Shown here: positions 1 through 9,153 of the stretch, in pieces
How positions within the stretch are numbered: the stretch's first letter is position 1
How the letters are laid out: each line of letters starts with the position of its first letter
Assembly (NCBI GenBank): GCA_903871875.1
Contig: CAIQIR010000055.1
Span: 17,247 to 81,246 of the forward strand
Length of the DNA stretch: 64,000 nucleotides
Direction of reading: 5' to 3'
From: an uncultured Schlesneria sp.
Lineage (GTDB): Bacteria > Planctomycetota > Planctomycetia > Planctomycetales > Planctomycetaceae
Notes under the pieces: model-generated
Database searches by the model: none
Told to the model about the DNA's origin: nothing
Seen by the model: only the letters and a program-made list of their open reading frames with translations
Made by a program: the position numbers and the translations under genes

Positions 1-10
1 GTTCGCCAAA

Positions 11-241
11 TCAAGCAGTGCCCCCATCTTGAAACTGGATAACGCGAACAATCCCGATCCCATTGATTCGCTTCAACTTTCGTCGCGCAGAGTAGATTCT
101 CGTTGTTGCCAGTTTGTTCGTTTCTTGCGAAGCCGAATCGCGCAAACTGACTTTCAAACCGGACGCTGTGACCTCATATACCCGCCATGTGAATCCGGGA
201 AAACTGCGATGAATTTGGCAATTGATCTGATCGTCCGACAC
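11..241 (-). CDS. Possible small hypothetical protein
   Basis: A 76-residue open frame from a GTG codon with an in-frame stop just upstream. The peptide has mixed polar and aliphatic composition with alternating beta-like stretches (around FPGFTWRVYEVTASGLKVSL) and a basic middle, which reads more like protein than a chance frame. I see no good ribosome binding site and recognise no family. It lies upstream of, and divergent from, the proline-rich gene at 397. It could equally be non-coding. Confidence 0.25.
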   Translation of the reverse strand: MSDDQINCQIHRSFPGFTWRVYEVTASGLKVSLRDSASQETNKLATTRIYSARRKLKRINGIGIVRVIQFQDGGTA

Positions 242-396
242 GATCGATCATCACAATGCGAATCTCGATCTTAACCCTCAAAACCGTCACACCTGCAACA
301 ACCCGCTCGACGATCACTATGCCATGGCGCTGAACGTCAGCGTGCCGGTGTCAATCGGCAAAAACTGCAGATGAATGGCTGGATTGGTGCGAGGAG

Positions 397-2298
397 ATGG
401 CGATGAGTTATCGAAAATGCGACAAGTTGCGGACGTGGGTGCTCGGCGCGGCCACCACCGGACTCTTTTGGCCGTCGATTCCGGCAATCGGACAGACCGG
501 GTATGCCGTCGTTCCCAATCAGAAATCAATTGCGGGAAAGAACGCTGCCGTTCAACAAACCCGCACCTTGCCTATTCCTGCTGGTGCAAACACCGGGGCG
601 GAATCTGTTCAGCAAGTCTCGCAAACGGATGGTACCCCCGGTGACAATAGGTCCGAAGTCCAGCGACAACTCGAGGCGCTGTATGAACAGGATGGCCGGG
701 AAATGCCCGGTAATATGAGTTTCAACCTTCAGCCAATTAATCCTGGTGCGACCTCGACGCAGCAATCCGCCAGCACCAATTCTGCAACGCGTCCAGTCCA
801 GACGACTCCTCAGCCGGCACCTAAACCGGTTCGATCAACACAGGGCCATACTCAGTACCAGCCTCGAAGCCAGGCGACGCCATATCCTCCTCAAACCAGC
901 GTACAACCTCCGCGTACTGTTAGCCCAGCCATTGAAACTCAAATGCCATCACAAGTCCCGTCACGACCAAATGCGGTAACCGGCTTCTTCAAGAAGCTGA
1001 CGAGGACCCATAGCAATAAGCCATTGTCGACCGAAGCACCGATTCCACCTGACTACGTCGATCAGGCACAAGGTATTGCGGCCAATCAGGTACCTAGTGT
1101 TCCACCCGCGTCACTTCCCACCGCGGCCATCTCACCCGTGAATCAACCGACAATGAGATACGCGGCTCCGGTACCACCGACGAATCAGGTGGGACGATCG
1201 GCGATGCAGCCAAAATTGGCAAATGCCAACCAGAATACAAATTCCAATCCGGCTTCAGGGAATGTGCAGATTGTCGCCGGGATTCGGTCGACGTCGTCCG
1301 AATTGGCCAAGCCAACCTTGCCATTACCGCCGCTGGCTCAACAGCCATTGCCGATCCAGGGCGCGCCACTGCCGATTGAGAATACAACTGTACCGACCGC
1401 ATTACCTCCTTTAATGACTGAAGTTCAAATGCCGGCGACGTCAGCGCCACAAGTCGCGAAGGTCGGAGAACCAAATGGCCAAGCCGCTACTGATTTCCCG
1501 AACCCATTCCCCGAGACAACTGAAGTTGAAGCAGACGGTAAAATCTCGTCAGCCAAATCAGCCCCCGCGATTTCGCCACGCAGCGTCCCTGAAGTGATCA
1601 ACAAAGTGGACCCGATTGTGACGAATCCAGTTGTCGCGACTCCGGCCGAACCCGTGAAGGAAATCGAAGAGGAGTCCGAACCCGCAGCACTTCGTTCAGA
1701 CGAAGATCCCTATGCGGTTGAAGCCAAAGATTTTGTCGAACCTTCGATCACCGAAGACGTGCCGCCCGCGATCGATCCGACGGCCCCCTCATTGGGCGAC
1801 CAGCCAGCTGTCGCTCCCCTGCCATTCCAAGAAGATAAGAGCGTTACGGAACCGAAACTGATCGTCGAATCCCCCGCCGTTGACACCCGAGAGCTGCGAC
1901 CTGCGTCAAAGGCACGCGAACCTCACATGGATAAGATGCGCCGGATTCGCGAACGATTTGGAATGAAGGGCCTGAAGGGATTCTGTCCCGTCACCCTTCG
2001 TGAAGAACGAGAACTGGTCGACGCACGAACCGAGTTTCATGCTTTGCACCGCAATCAGAAATTCCACTTTGCCTCGGCCGAAGCCCGTGACAAATTTGAA
2101 GCGAATCCGTTCCGATACGTGCCAGCCGCCTATGGCGCCGACGTCGTAGCACTTAGTCGCGACAAAGACGTTCTCGAAGGCACCCTCGATTTTGCCGCCT
2201 GGTACAAAGGACGCCTCTACTTGTTCGGCTCGCAATCGAATTGTGATACCTTCACAGCAGATCCCACCCAATTTGCAACGCTCGAAGGCATCGAGTAA
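397..2298 (+). CDS. Secreted proline-rich protein with C-terminal YHS-like domains
   Basis: A 633-residue protein of unknown function. The N-terminus is basic followed by a hydrophobic stretch ending near IPAIGQ, consistent with a signal peptide. Residues of roughly 50 to 500 are low-complexity and rich in Pro, Gln, Thr, Ser and Ala, so probably disordered. The last 120 residues are compact: a charged lead-in (KMRRIRERFGMKGLKG), then FCPVTLREERELVDA and a F-A-S-A-E-A-R-D-K-F-E-A-N-P-F-R-Y pattern typical of YHS domains, followed by a second similar unit ending in FTADPTQFA. YHS domains are usually linked to metal handling; here the role is unknown. The ATG at 397 follows GAGG; a second ATG at 403 is possible. 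A strong terminator follows the stop. Confidence 0.8.
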   Translation: MAMSYRKCDKLRTWVLGAATTGLFWPSIPAIGQTGYAVVPNQKSIAGKNAAVQQTRTLPIPAGANTGAESVQQVSQTDGTPGDNRSEVQRQLEALYEQDGREMPGNMSFNLQPINPGATSTQQSASTNSATRPVQTTPQPAPKPVRSTQGHTQYQPRSQATPYPPQTSVQPPRTVSPAIETQMPSQVPSRPNAVTGFFKKLTRTHSNKPLSTEAPIPPDYVDQAQGIAANQVPSVPPASLPTAAISPVNQPTMRYAAPVPPTNQVGRSAMQPKLANANQNTNSNPASGNVQIVAGIRSTSSELAKPTLPLPPLAQQPLPIQGAPLPIENTTVPTALPPLMTEVQMPATSAPQVAKVGEPNGQAATDFPNPFPETTEVEADGKISSAKSAPAISPRSVPEVINKVDPIVTNPVVATPAEPVKEIEEESEPAALRSDEDPYAVEAKDFVEPSITEDVPPAIDPTAPSLGDQPAVAPLPFQEDKSVTEPKLIVESPAVDTRELRPASKAREPHMDKMRRIRERFGMKGLKGFCPVTLREERELVDARTEFHALHRNQKFHFASAEARDKFEANPFRYVPAAYGADVVALSRDKDVLEGTLDFAAWYKGRLYLFGSQSNCDTFTADPTQFATLEGIE

Positions 2299-2328
2299 CG
2301 GGTTGGTACAATGCGGTTTTCCCCTGTC

Positions 2329-2364
2329 GGGCGGCGTCAAGAATTTGACGCCGCCCAACTTTTT
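2329..2364 (+). terminator. Intrinsic terminator
   Basis: A perfect 12-bp stem, GGGCGGCGTCAA (2329-2340) with TTGACGCCGCCC (2345-2356), a four-base loop and a run of five T from 2360. It ends the rightward transcript of the proline-rich gene and touches the stop codon of the convergent SDR gene. Confidence 0.9.
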
Positions 2365-3154
2365 ATGTCAGTGGAATCGGCCATTGCATGCCACAGGTAA
2401 TTCCACCATCGACATAGATCACCTGACCGGTCAGAAATTTGGACGCATCACTCACCAGGAAAATCGCGGCACCGATGAGATCTTCCGGCTGGCCCAATCT
2501 CTTCATGGGACAGTTGGCATCGTTCCAGGCCTGCATTGTCGGGTTCGACCACAACTTCTGGGTGAGATCCGTCAGGATGAATCCCGGCGCAATCGCGTTG
2601 ACACGAATACCATGTTCACCCCATTCCATCGCCAGACCACGCGTCATCGCCGAAATCGCCGCTTTGCTCATCGCATACGGCTGTACGGCTTTTAGTGGGC
2701 GAAAAGAATTCAGAGAATCAATGTTGATAATCGTTCCGCCCGTTCGCTGGGCGATCAACCGTCGTCCCACTTGTTGCGCCACCAGGAACGCACCCTTCAA
2801 ATTGATGTCGATGATCTTGTCAAATTCTTCAACTGAATAGTCCTCGGCTCGTTTGCGGATATTAATTCCCGCGACATTCATCAGGCTGTCGATACGTCCG
2901 TATTTTTTGATCACAGTATCGACCATGGCCACAATCTCGTCAGGCTGTGCGACGTCACAAACAACGAATTCGACAAGATGCGGCCCTGTCGAGATCTCGT
3001 GAGCCGTTTGTTGCAGCGTGGCAGCATCACGCCCTGAAATCATCACTCGTGCGCCTCGCTCGGCGAGCCCCTTGGCCAGAGCACGACCGATCCCTCGACT
3101 TCCGCCGGAAACGAGTACGATGCGATCTTGAACCGAAAACAACGAATCAGTCAT
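2363..3154 (-). CDS. SDR-family NAD(P)-dependent oxidoreductase
   Basis: A 263-residue classical short-chain dehydrogenase. The cofactor motif GGSRGIGRA sits near residue 16, the structural NVAGIN motif in the middle, and the catalytic Ser (NIDSLNSF) and Y-A-M-S-K follow; the C-terminus has the usual VDGGI segment. Such proteins reduce or oxidise sugar acids, alcohols or acyl groups; the closest generic type is gluconate 5-dehydrogenase-like, but the substrate cannot be read from sequence. It is the last gene of a leftward group with the Gfo/Idh/MocA oxidoreductase upstream, so a joint role in sugar or polyol breakdown is a reasonable guess. Confidence 0.9.
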   Translation of the reverse strand: MTDSLFSVQDRIVLVSGGSRGIGRALAKGLAERGARVMISGRDAATLQQTAHEISTGPHLVEFVVCDVAQPDEIVAMVDTVIKKYGRIDSLMNVAGINIRKRAEDYSVEEFDKIIDINLKGAFLVAQQVGRRLIAQRTGGTIINIDSLNSFRPLKAVQPYAMSKAAISAMTRGLAMEWGEHGIRVNAIAPGFILTDLTQKLWSNPTMQAWNDANCPMKRLGQPEDLIGAAIFLVSDASKFLTGQVIYVDGGITCGMQWPIPLT

Positions 3155-3290
3155 TTGTCATCTCTTTGTACACAACGAATTTCAACGTCTTTCCACGTTT
3201 CTTCCCATCATGGCCGGAAGAGGTCAGAGGAGGAGTCCGCCCTGACGGGTAACGGCAATGAACGGAAAAAGAATCTCGATCCACGCGATC

Positions 3291-4241
3291 TTATGATACT
3301 TGAACGACGGTTCCCAATGCGGCCGATTGCTCGATGAGTTCGACTAACTTCATCACCTCCGCCGCATCCGTCAGCGTCGGCAATTTCGAGAATTCACCCT
3401 GCCAGGCCGAAACCAATTCTTCGATCAACGGATCCGCGACGGATACCGGACGAGCCTGAGGTTCATCTACGATTTCTCCAGCGGGCGTGACCGTGTACAA
3501 CCTGTCCGCGCGATAGCTGCCGATCGTCCCTTCCAACATCCACCCGGTGCGGTGCGCGAGCCGCGATTGAGTCTGCAATTCGATCTGGGCTGTGCAACCA
3601 CTGGCAAATTCGATTGTGGCCAAGAAACCATGTTCTCTGTTTTCGCCGGCAGTCGTAAATCGTTTGGCGAAAACTCGCACAGGGGTCGATTCGGCGAGCA
3701 GAAGTAACTGATCGAGCCAATGGAAACCAAATTCCCGCAAGACTCCAGCAGATGACGCATCCGGCGGAAGAGCCATCTCGCACGACGTCAGTCGAATCGA
3801 ATGCAAAGCACCCAGCCGACCCGTGTTCTTCGCCGTCAATGCCGCCAGAAAGTCTGACGAGCCACGCCGGGGACATGCCATCGTCGCGAGACACTTTGAA
3901 GAAGCGGCCTTTTCAGCTAAGTCTCGCAATTCTCGCGACGACAATAACCAGGGCCGTTGAACCACGACATGCTTACGGTGAAGCAAGCTGGTCGAGATCA
4001 GATCGTAAGAAATGCCCTCCACCAGAAAAACGGCATCCGTATCGTTCGAGACGACAGCCGAATGAGGTTGGTCCCAAAGATGACAACCGATATTCACAGC
4101 CAGATCGCGTCGCCGAGGCGAATCGTCAACGATTCCGCTGATCTGGATTTCAGAAGAAAGGCTCAGCCGTTCAAGCAGAAACAGACCGAGGGGGCTCATA
4201 CCGACAATTCCAACCCGCCAAGTCCGCGCCGCTACCGTCAT
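3291..4241 (-). CDS. Gfo/Idh/MocA-type oxidoreductase, atypical active site
   Basis: About 316 residues. The N-terminal Rossmann unit (WRVGIVGMSPLGLFLLERL) and a C-terminal alpha/beta domain (FHWLDQLLLLAES, then TIEFASGCTAQIEL) match the Gfo/Idh/MocA fold. Two hallmarks are changed: the nucleotide-binding GxGxxG reads GMSPLG, and the EKP motif that supplies the catalytic lysine reads QRPW. It may bind NAD(P) weakly or have lost dehydrogenase activity. The ATG at 4241 has a GAGGAA site six bases upstream; a longer frame to 4271 is less likely. The gene follows the lectin-like gene after only a few bases, so the two are probably cotranscribed. Confidence 0.8.
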   Translation of the reverse strand: MTVAARTWRVGIVGMSPLGLFLLERLSLSSEIQISGIVDDSPRRRDLAVNIGCHLWDQPHSAVVSNDTDAVFLVEGISYDLISTSLLHRKHVVVQRPWLLSSRELRDLAEKAASSKCLATMACPRRGSSDFLAALTAKNTGRLGALHSIRLTSCEMALPPDASSAGVLREFGFHWLDQLLLLAESTPVRVFAKRFTTAGENREHGFLATIEFASGCTAQIELQTQSRLAHRTGWMLEGTIGSYRADRLYTVTPAGEIVDEPQARPVSVADPLIEELVSAWQGEFSKLPTLTDAAEVMKLVELIEQSAALGTVVQVS

Positions 4242-4274
4242 TTCTTTTCCTCGAGGATTGTGTGATATCAAATC

Positions 4275-5000
4275 TTAGGGCGTATGCACTACGCCAGCGA
4301 GTTTAAGCTTTAAATCGCCCATGCATTTGGCACCCGGCGGAACATTGACTTTCAAATACAGATCGCCGTCGTCCTTGGGTATAAAATCGTATTTGGATTT
4401 GATGGCAAACGGTTCAGGTGGCTTTTTCTCTTTTCGATTTGTCTCGGTGACAATCATTCCCATCAAGGCTCCTGTGGGAACCTTTGCCAGCAGATCATGC
4501 GCGAGATCTTCCGAGGGAAACCCGTCAGGCCCGACACTCGTGACAGCCAGGTTCAACTTGTACTCACCGCTGGCTTCGACCCGTGCGGGATTGTCTTTGT
4601 GAACAGTGCCAACGAGTGTCCAATCGCTGCTGGTCTCAAACCGTCGGTCATATTCGGTCCGCTCCAAAACACGATTATCCAGTTCGGCGATTTTTTTCTT
4701 CACGACCTCGTTCGTCGGATCGAGCTTGAGCAGCACCTCCAGCAGGAACTTGGCTCGCTCAAATTGGCCGGATCGTTCGTACCCCTCGATAATCGCAGTT
4801 GACTCAATGGAAAACGTTTCTTGCAGCTTTTCCAATCGCGCATCGATCTGCTTGACTTCATTCGCCGTCGGCGGTTTCACCAGTTTGGACTTCGCCTTGC
4901 CCAATTGCGCTTCCGCGATCGGATGGCCACCTTGCGAAACCATCAACGTTGCCAATATCAACGCCGTCGAGATGATGCCAATACGCGGAAGATGAACCAC
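4275..5000 (-). CDS. Secreted TPR protein with LecA-like C-terminal domain
   Basis: A 241-residue protein with a signal peptide (hydrophobic core ISTALILATLMVSQ, likely cleavage after AEA). Residues of about 45 to 110 are helical with a single TPR-like unit (SGQFERAKFLLEVLLKLDPTN). The C-terminal half is beta-rich: it starts near W-T-L-V-G-T-V and contains VPTGALMGMIV and DGDLYLKVNVPPG. These resemble the LecA/PA-IL galactose-binding lectin fold, in which PTGALMG and a late G-x-L-x-L-x-V-N-D loop are conserved; the sugar-binding ability here is unproven. The start is GTG at 5000 with AAAGGA upstream. First gene of the leftward group with Gfo/Idh/MocA and SDR. Confidence 0.65.
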   Translation of the reverse strand: MVHLPRIGIISTALILATLMVSQGGHPIAEAQLGKAKSKLVKPPTANEVKQIDARLEKLQETFSIESTAIIEGYERSGQFERAKFLLEVLLKLDPTNEVVKKKIAELDNRVLERTEYDRRFETSSDWTLVGTVHKDNPARVEASGEYKLNLAVTSVGPDGFPSEDLAHDLLAKVPTGALMGMIVTETNRKEKKPPEPFAIKSKYDFIPKDDGDLYLKVNVPPGAKCMGDLKLKLAGVVHTP

Positions 5001-5444
5001 GATGACATCCTTTCTTTACGAGAGGAATTCGACGATATCGCTACGACTCAATTGGTCGCAGCCGAGACACCATTAAATGCGATCAATCCTGCATTGGCAA
5101 TCGGTGCCGTTCGAGAGATCACTGATTTGGAAAGGAACGGGATTCAGAGGACGACCACCAATGACCCGTCTTCGCAGGTGCAACTTTGCCCCCTTCTGAT
5201 GCCCAAAATTGAATCGGTTGAATTTCCTGACGTCCTACGATCACCGGAGAATTCCGGAAATCCATAGACCAGACCCGCTCTCTGAGCCTACACTCACTGG
5301 AAATAATAGAAACCGCCCAATTGCAATAGAATTGTCGTTTTTAAGGAATTCAGGCGAGGGACTCGTGTTCAGGTCCCTACGCCTTTTTCTCGGGCGGATG
5401 TCGATACGCAAATGGTCGTGTCGACCGGTTCAAGGTTCAAATGC
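5001..5444. other. Divergent intergenic region upstream of the RND gene
   Basis: About 440 bases without a convincing gene. It must hold the promoter of the leftward lectin-like gene and that of the rightward RND pump. It contains a small palindrome (CCGGA-GAAT-TCCGG near 5240) and a terminator-like hairpin close to the RND start. Short frames here lack codon structure or ribosome sites. Confidence 0.6.
5352..5388 (+). terminator. Terminator-like hairpin in the RND leader
   Basis: The two-part stem AGGCG/CGCCT and GGGAC/GTCCC, with one small bulge and a ten-base loop, is followed by TTTTT at 5384-5388. It lies only about 57 bases before the RND start codon on the same strand, so it either ends a short upstream transcript or acts as an attenuator of the pump gene. 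Confidence 0.7.
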
Positions 5445-8400
5445 ATGCTCGAAAAACTAATCGATCTCTCGCTCGCCAATCGAATGTTGGTGATTTCGTT
5501 AGCTCTGATCATGGGCGGCCTGGGTGTCTACTCGGCGCTGAACCTGCCGATTGATGCCGTGCCTGACATGACGAACATTCAAGTTCAGATAGTGACCGAA
5601 GCAGGTGCATTGTCGCCGTTGGAAGTCGAGCAATACGTCACGACACCAGTCGAACTGACGATGAGCGGACTTCCGAATGTCGAAGAGATTCGTAGCATCT
5701 CGAAATTTGGGCTGTCGCTGGTCACGGTGGTCTTTGCCGAAGGAACAGACATCTTCCGCGCCAGACAGTTGATCGCCGAACGTTTGATTGACGCGGCCGA
5801 ACGTGTGCCCAAGGGATATGGAATACCCAAAATGAACCCACTGACAACCGCCTTGGGTGAGATCCTGCAATTTGAAGTGCGGGGTGAGGGGTATTCACCG
5901 ATGGCACTGCGCACAATCCTGGAGTGGCAAATTGCACCACGCCTAAGGCAAGTTCCAGGTGTGACCGAAATCAACTCGCATGGCGGATACTATCAGTCCT
6001 TTGAAGTACGCCCGGATCCAGATCGACTGGCCAGTTTCGGAGTCTCGTTACAAGAACTGTTTCGGGCAATTTCTTCCAACAATGGAACTGCCGGCGGCGG
6101 CTATGTCGTTCATCATGGCGAACAACGTTTCATTCGCGGACAAGCCCTGCTGACGAACGAGACCGATATCGAAAATGTCGTCATTCGTGGAAGTCGCGAG
6201 GGAACTCCAGTACTCGTTCGCGATGTGGCGGACGTTTCGATCGCTCCACTGACACGCCAGGGTGCCGTCACGCGGGACGGTCGCGGTGAAGCGGTGATGG
6301 GCATGGTCATGATGCTGTGGGGGGCGAATTCGCGAACTGTTGTCTTGGCCGCGAAAGAGCGATTGGAAGAAATCAATAAGACGCTACCGACGGGCGTTTA
6401 CGCGGAAGTCACTTATGATCGCGCCGATCTGATTAACCGGACGCTCGACACCGTTCGAACAAATTTGATCGAAGGGGGGACACTGGTCATCATTGTCCTG
6501 TTGGTCATGTTGGGTAGCCTGCAGGCCGGCGTTATCGTCGCGCTGGCCATTCCGCTGTCGATGCTGTTCGCGGCGAATATGATGGCCATGACCGGCATCA
6601 CCGCCAGCTTGATGAGCCTTGGTGCGATCGATTTCGGATTGATCGTCGACAGTTCGGTGATCATGGTCGAGAACTGTATCCGGCGGATATCACACAACAA
6701 AGATGATCGTTCTCATCTGCAAGTCGTACGCGACGCTGCCATTGAAGTCCGCAAGCCAACCATGTTCGGTGAGCTGATTATCGCGATCGTTTATTTGCCC
6801 TTGCTCTCGCTACAAGGAACAGAAGGGAAACTGTTTCGACCAATGGCACTAACAGTCTTATTTGCTCTGGCCGGTTCGCTGGTGCTGTCGCTGACCCTGA
6901 TGCCCGTGCTCGCTTCGCTGGCGTTGCCCCGCCAGATGAAAGAAAAAGAAATCCTGGTCATCCGCCTATTTCATCGCGTGTATCATCCCCTTGTCCATCA
7001 ATCGATATTGCATCCTCTGATGACGACAGGCGCTGCACTGTTGTTGTTCATCGTCAGCATCCCCATTGCGATGCATCTGGGGGGCGAATTCATGCCGAAA
7101 CTTGAAGAAGGTGATTTGCTGATTGAGATCAACCGTCTGCCGAGTGCCACATTGGAAGACTCGATTCCAATGGGCCGGCAAGTGGAAACCTTGCTGCGGC
7201 GTTTTCCGGAAGTCCGGACGGTGTTCTGTAAAACAGGCCGCCCCGAAATTGCCAATGACGTGATGGGGGTACAACAAACGGATGTATGGGTGCTGCTCAA
7301 GCCCGAACACGAATGGCCAAAACACAAATCTCGCGTCGAAATCATCGATGAAATGCGGGTCGTTCTAAACGACAACGTCCCAGGCGCTTTGTTTGCCTTC
7401 ACCCAGCCGATCGAGATGCGCGTGGACGAACTGGTGGCTGGCGTGAAAGCGAATGTCGCGGCACTGATCTATGCGCCGAATGGCTCGCTTTCGGCGGAAG
7501 GAGATGTGTCGCATCTCAAGGAATTGGAAACGCTCGGCAAGCTCGGGAAACGGATCGAAAAAGTCCTGCATGGCATTCCCGGAGCCGTCGATGTGAAGGC
7601 CGAACACCAGGCGAACCTGCCAACCGTCCGGATCGAAGTCAGACCCGAAGCCCTCGCTCGTTATGGCATTGATGCCGACCAAGTCATGCAGACGGTTGCC
7701 ACAATGGGTGGGCACAAGGTGGGCGAAGTGTTTCGCGGCCGCATGCGATTTCCTATCATGGTTCGCATTCCTGCCGAGTGGCGAACTGATCTTTATCGGT
7801 TGGAACAGATGCCGATCTTCGGCGCTAACGGTCGACAGATCCCGCTGGGGGAACTGGCCGATCTGATTATGGAAGAATCTCCCCCCGGAATCGATCACGA
7901 ACGCACGCAGCGGCGTACTTTCGTTCAATGCAATGTCCGAGGCCGTGACGTAGAAAGCTTTGTGCTTGATGCCCAACGAGTCATCGCTCGCGAAGTCAAA
8001 CTGCCGACCGGTTATGAAATCCAATGGGGTGGCGACTTCAAGAATCTGCAATCGGCAAAACAACGGCTGATGCTGGTCACGCCGGTCGTCCTGTTGTTGA
8101 TCTTCCTGCTGCTACATACAACGTTTCATTCGGGCCGTCTCGCAAGCCTGATCTTTCTTGCAGTCCCGATCGCCGCTTCGGGAGGAGTTTTTGCGCTGGC
8201 CCTGCGTGCCATGCCTTTCAGTATTTCCGCTGGAGTCGGCTTTATCGCCTTGTTCGGAGTGGCAGTGTTGAACGGTTTGGTGTGGGTGAGTGCCGCGGAA
8301 CACCTTCGTCAAATGGGACATTCGCCGAAGAAGGCGGCTGAAGAAACCGCTCTTAACCGGTTACGACCGGTGCTAATGACGGCCCTTGTCGCAGGCCTGG

Positions 8401-8573
8401 GATTTCTTCCCATGGCCCTTTCACATACGGCAGGCGCCGAAATCCAGCGACCATTGGCCACCGTCGTCATCGGGGGGTTGATCACATCAACCCTGTTGAC
8501 GGCGCTTGTCGTACCTGCCATCTACCCTTGGTTTGCAAAAAGAACAGAACAAAAGATCACGGCAGAGGTTTAG
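5445..8573 (+). CDS. RND efflux permease, CusA/CzcA-like
   Basis: About 1042 residues, the full length for an inner-membrane RND pump. It begins MLEKLIDLSLANRMLV and has the usual first membrane helix, the periplasmic porter region (N-L-P-I-D-A-V-P-D-M-T-N), a block of helices around residues 330 to 530 and a second block near the end. The signature GAIDFGLIVDSSVIMVEN with paired acidic positions in helix 4 is that of the heavy-metal (HME) subgroup, which exports Cu, Ag, Zn, Co or Ni using proton flow. No adaptor (CusB-type) or outer-membrane channel gene is next to it, so it is an orphan pump or works with distant partners. The start at 5445 was chosen because the extra frame upstream is not family-like. 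Confidence 0.92.
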   Translation: MLEKLIDLSLANRMLVISLALIMGGLGVYSALNLPIDAVPDMTNIQVQIVTEAGALSPLEVEQYVTTPVELTMSGLPNVEEIRSISKFGLSLVTVVFAEGTDIFRARQLIAERLIDAAERVPKGYGIPKMNPLTTALGEILQFEVRGEGYSPMALRTILEWQIAPRLRQVPGVTEINSHGGYYQSFEVRPDPDRLASFGVSLQELFRAISSNNGTAGGGYVVHHGEQRFIRGQALLTNETDIENVVIRGSREGTPVLVRDVADVSIAPLTRQGAVTRDGRGEAVMGMVMMLWGANSRTVVLAAKERLEEINKTLPTGVYAEVTYDRADLINRTLDTVRTNLIEGGTLVIIVLLVMLGSLQAGVIVALAIPLSMLFAANMMAMTGITASLMSLGAIDFGLIVDSSVIMVENCIRRISHNKDDRSHLQVVRDAAIEVRKPTMFGELIIAIVYLPLLSLQGTEGKLFRPMALTVLFALAGSLVLSLTLMPVLASLALPRQMKEKEILVIRLFHRVYHPLVHQSILHPLMTTGAALLLFIVSIPIAMHLGGEFMPKLEEGDLLIEINRLPSATLEDSIPMGRQVETLLRRFPEVRTVFCKTGRPEIANDVMGVQQTDVWVLLKPEHEWPKHKSRVEIIDEMRVVLNDNVPGALFAFTQPIEMRVDELVAGVKANVAALIYAPNGSLSAEGDVSHLKELETLGKLGKRIEKVLHGIPGAVDVKAEHQANLPTVRIEVRPEALARYGIDADQVMQTVATMGGHKVGEVFRGRMRFPIMVRIPAEWRTDLYRLEQMPIFGANGRQIPLGELADLIMEESPPGIDHERTQRRTFVQCNVRGRDVESFVLDAQRVIAREVKLPTGYEIQWGGDFKNLQSAKQRLMLVTPVVLLLIFLLLHTTFHSGRLASLIFLAVPIAASGGVFALALRAMPFSISAGVGFIALFGVAVLNGLVWVSAAEHLRQMGHSPKKAAEETALNRLRPVLMTALVAGLGFLPMALSHTAGAEIQRPLATVVIGGLITSTLLTALVVPAIYPWFAKRTEQKITAEV

Positions 8574-8582
8574 AAAATTCGA

Positions 8583-9023
8583 TCAATTGTCGCCTTTGGT
8601 GATTCGCCCGCCGGCGTTCTTCGTAATGTGGAATATCGGAGCAATGATCAGCTTGGTGTCAGGCGTAACGTCCGGCGGCATTTCCACCGCGGCCGCGGTC
8701 TCGTCGGCCAATTGAGTTTGACCATCCTGCCGATAGCAATTGCTGAGAGCCAAAAGAGCCCGTTGATTGAATGGAGCCGGAAATAATTGTGCCGCCCGAT
8801 TCAGCGGAGCGATGGCATCAGCATACTTTTCTTGTGCCTGCAAGGCCTCACCCCGGAACAGTTCGGCGATCGGCGCAAATGGCCCCGGATCCGTCACACT
8901 GTTCAGTTCCGCCAAGGCATAGTTCGGTAAGCCCAGCTCAAGGTAACCTTCGGCGGCTGCCAGTCGCCGAACCACAATTTGCGGATTCATCCCCGTCACT
9001 GTTGTCGCATCTTCAGTTGTCAT
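8583..9023 (-). CDS. Small TPR protein
   Basis: About 146 residues. Residues of about 15 to 105 form two or three tetratricopeptide-like helical pairs (RLAAAEGYLELGLPNYALAELN; GEALQAQEKYADAIAPLNRAAQLFP), with a conserved-looking tail of unknown role. No signal peptide, so probably cytoplasmic and acting through protein contacts. The ATG at 9023 has GGAGG five bases upstream and is preferred over the ATG at 9074, which lies inside a stable hairpin. The gene is convergent with the RND gene with nine bases between them. Confidence 0.7.
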   Translation of the reverse strand: MTTEDATTVTGMNPQIVVRRLAAAEGYLELGLPNYALAELNSVTDPGPFAPIAELFRGEALQAQEKYADAIAPLNRAAQLFPAPFNQRALLALSNCYRQDGQTQLADETAAAVEMPPDVTPDTKLIIAPIFHITKNAGGRITKGDN

Positions 9024-9072
9024 CACAGCCTCCGTCCCATTGGGTAGAAGACCAAAATTGCATGAGCAAGTC

Positions 9073-9091
9073 ATTCGCCAACATGGCGAAT
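9073..9091 (-). promoter_or_regulatory. Leader hairpin of the TPR gene
   Basis: A perfect eight-base stem, ATTCGCCA (9073-9080) with TGGCGAAT (9084-9091), and a three-base loop, in the untranslated leader about 50 bases before the chosen start codon. There is no T run. It may stabilise the message or mask the upstream ATG. Confidence 0.5.
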
Positions 9092-9153
9092 TTATTACTA
9101 TGCACCCGGCGTGCCAAATCTTTCAGCAACTGGCACGAAGGGATTCATATTCA

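Noticed and set aside
7365..8063. A 232-codon minus-strand frame inside the RND gene
   Set aside because: Opposite-strand shadow of a conserved pump; no signal or motif.
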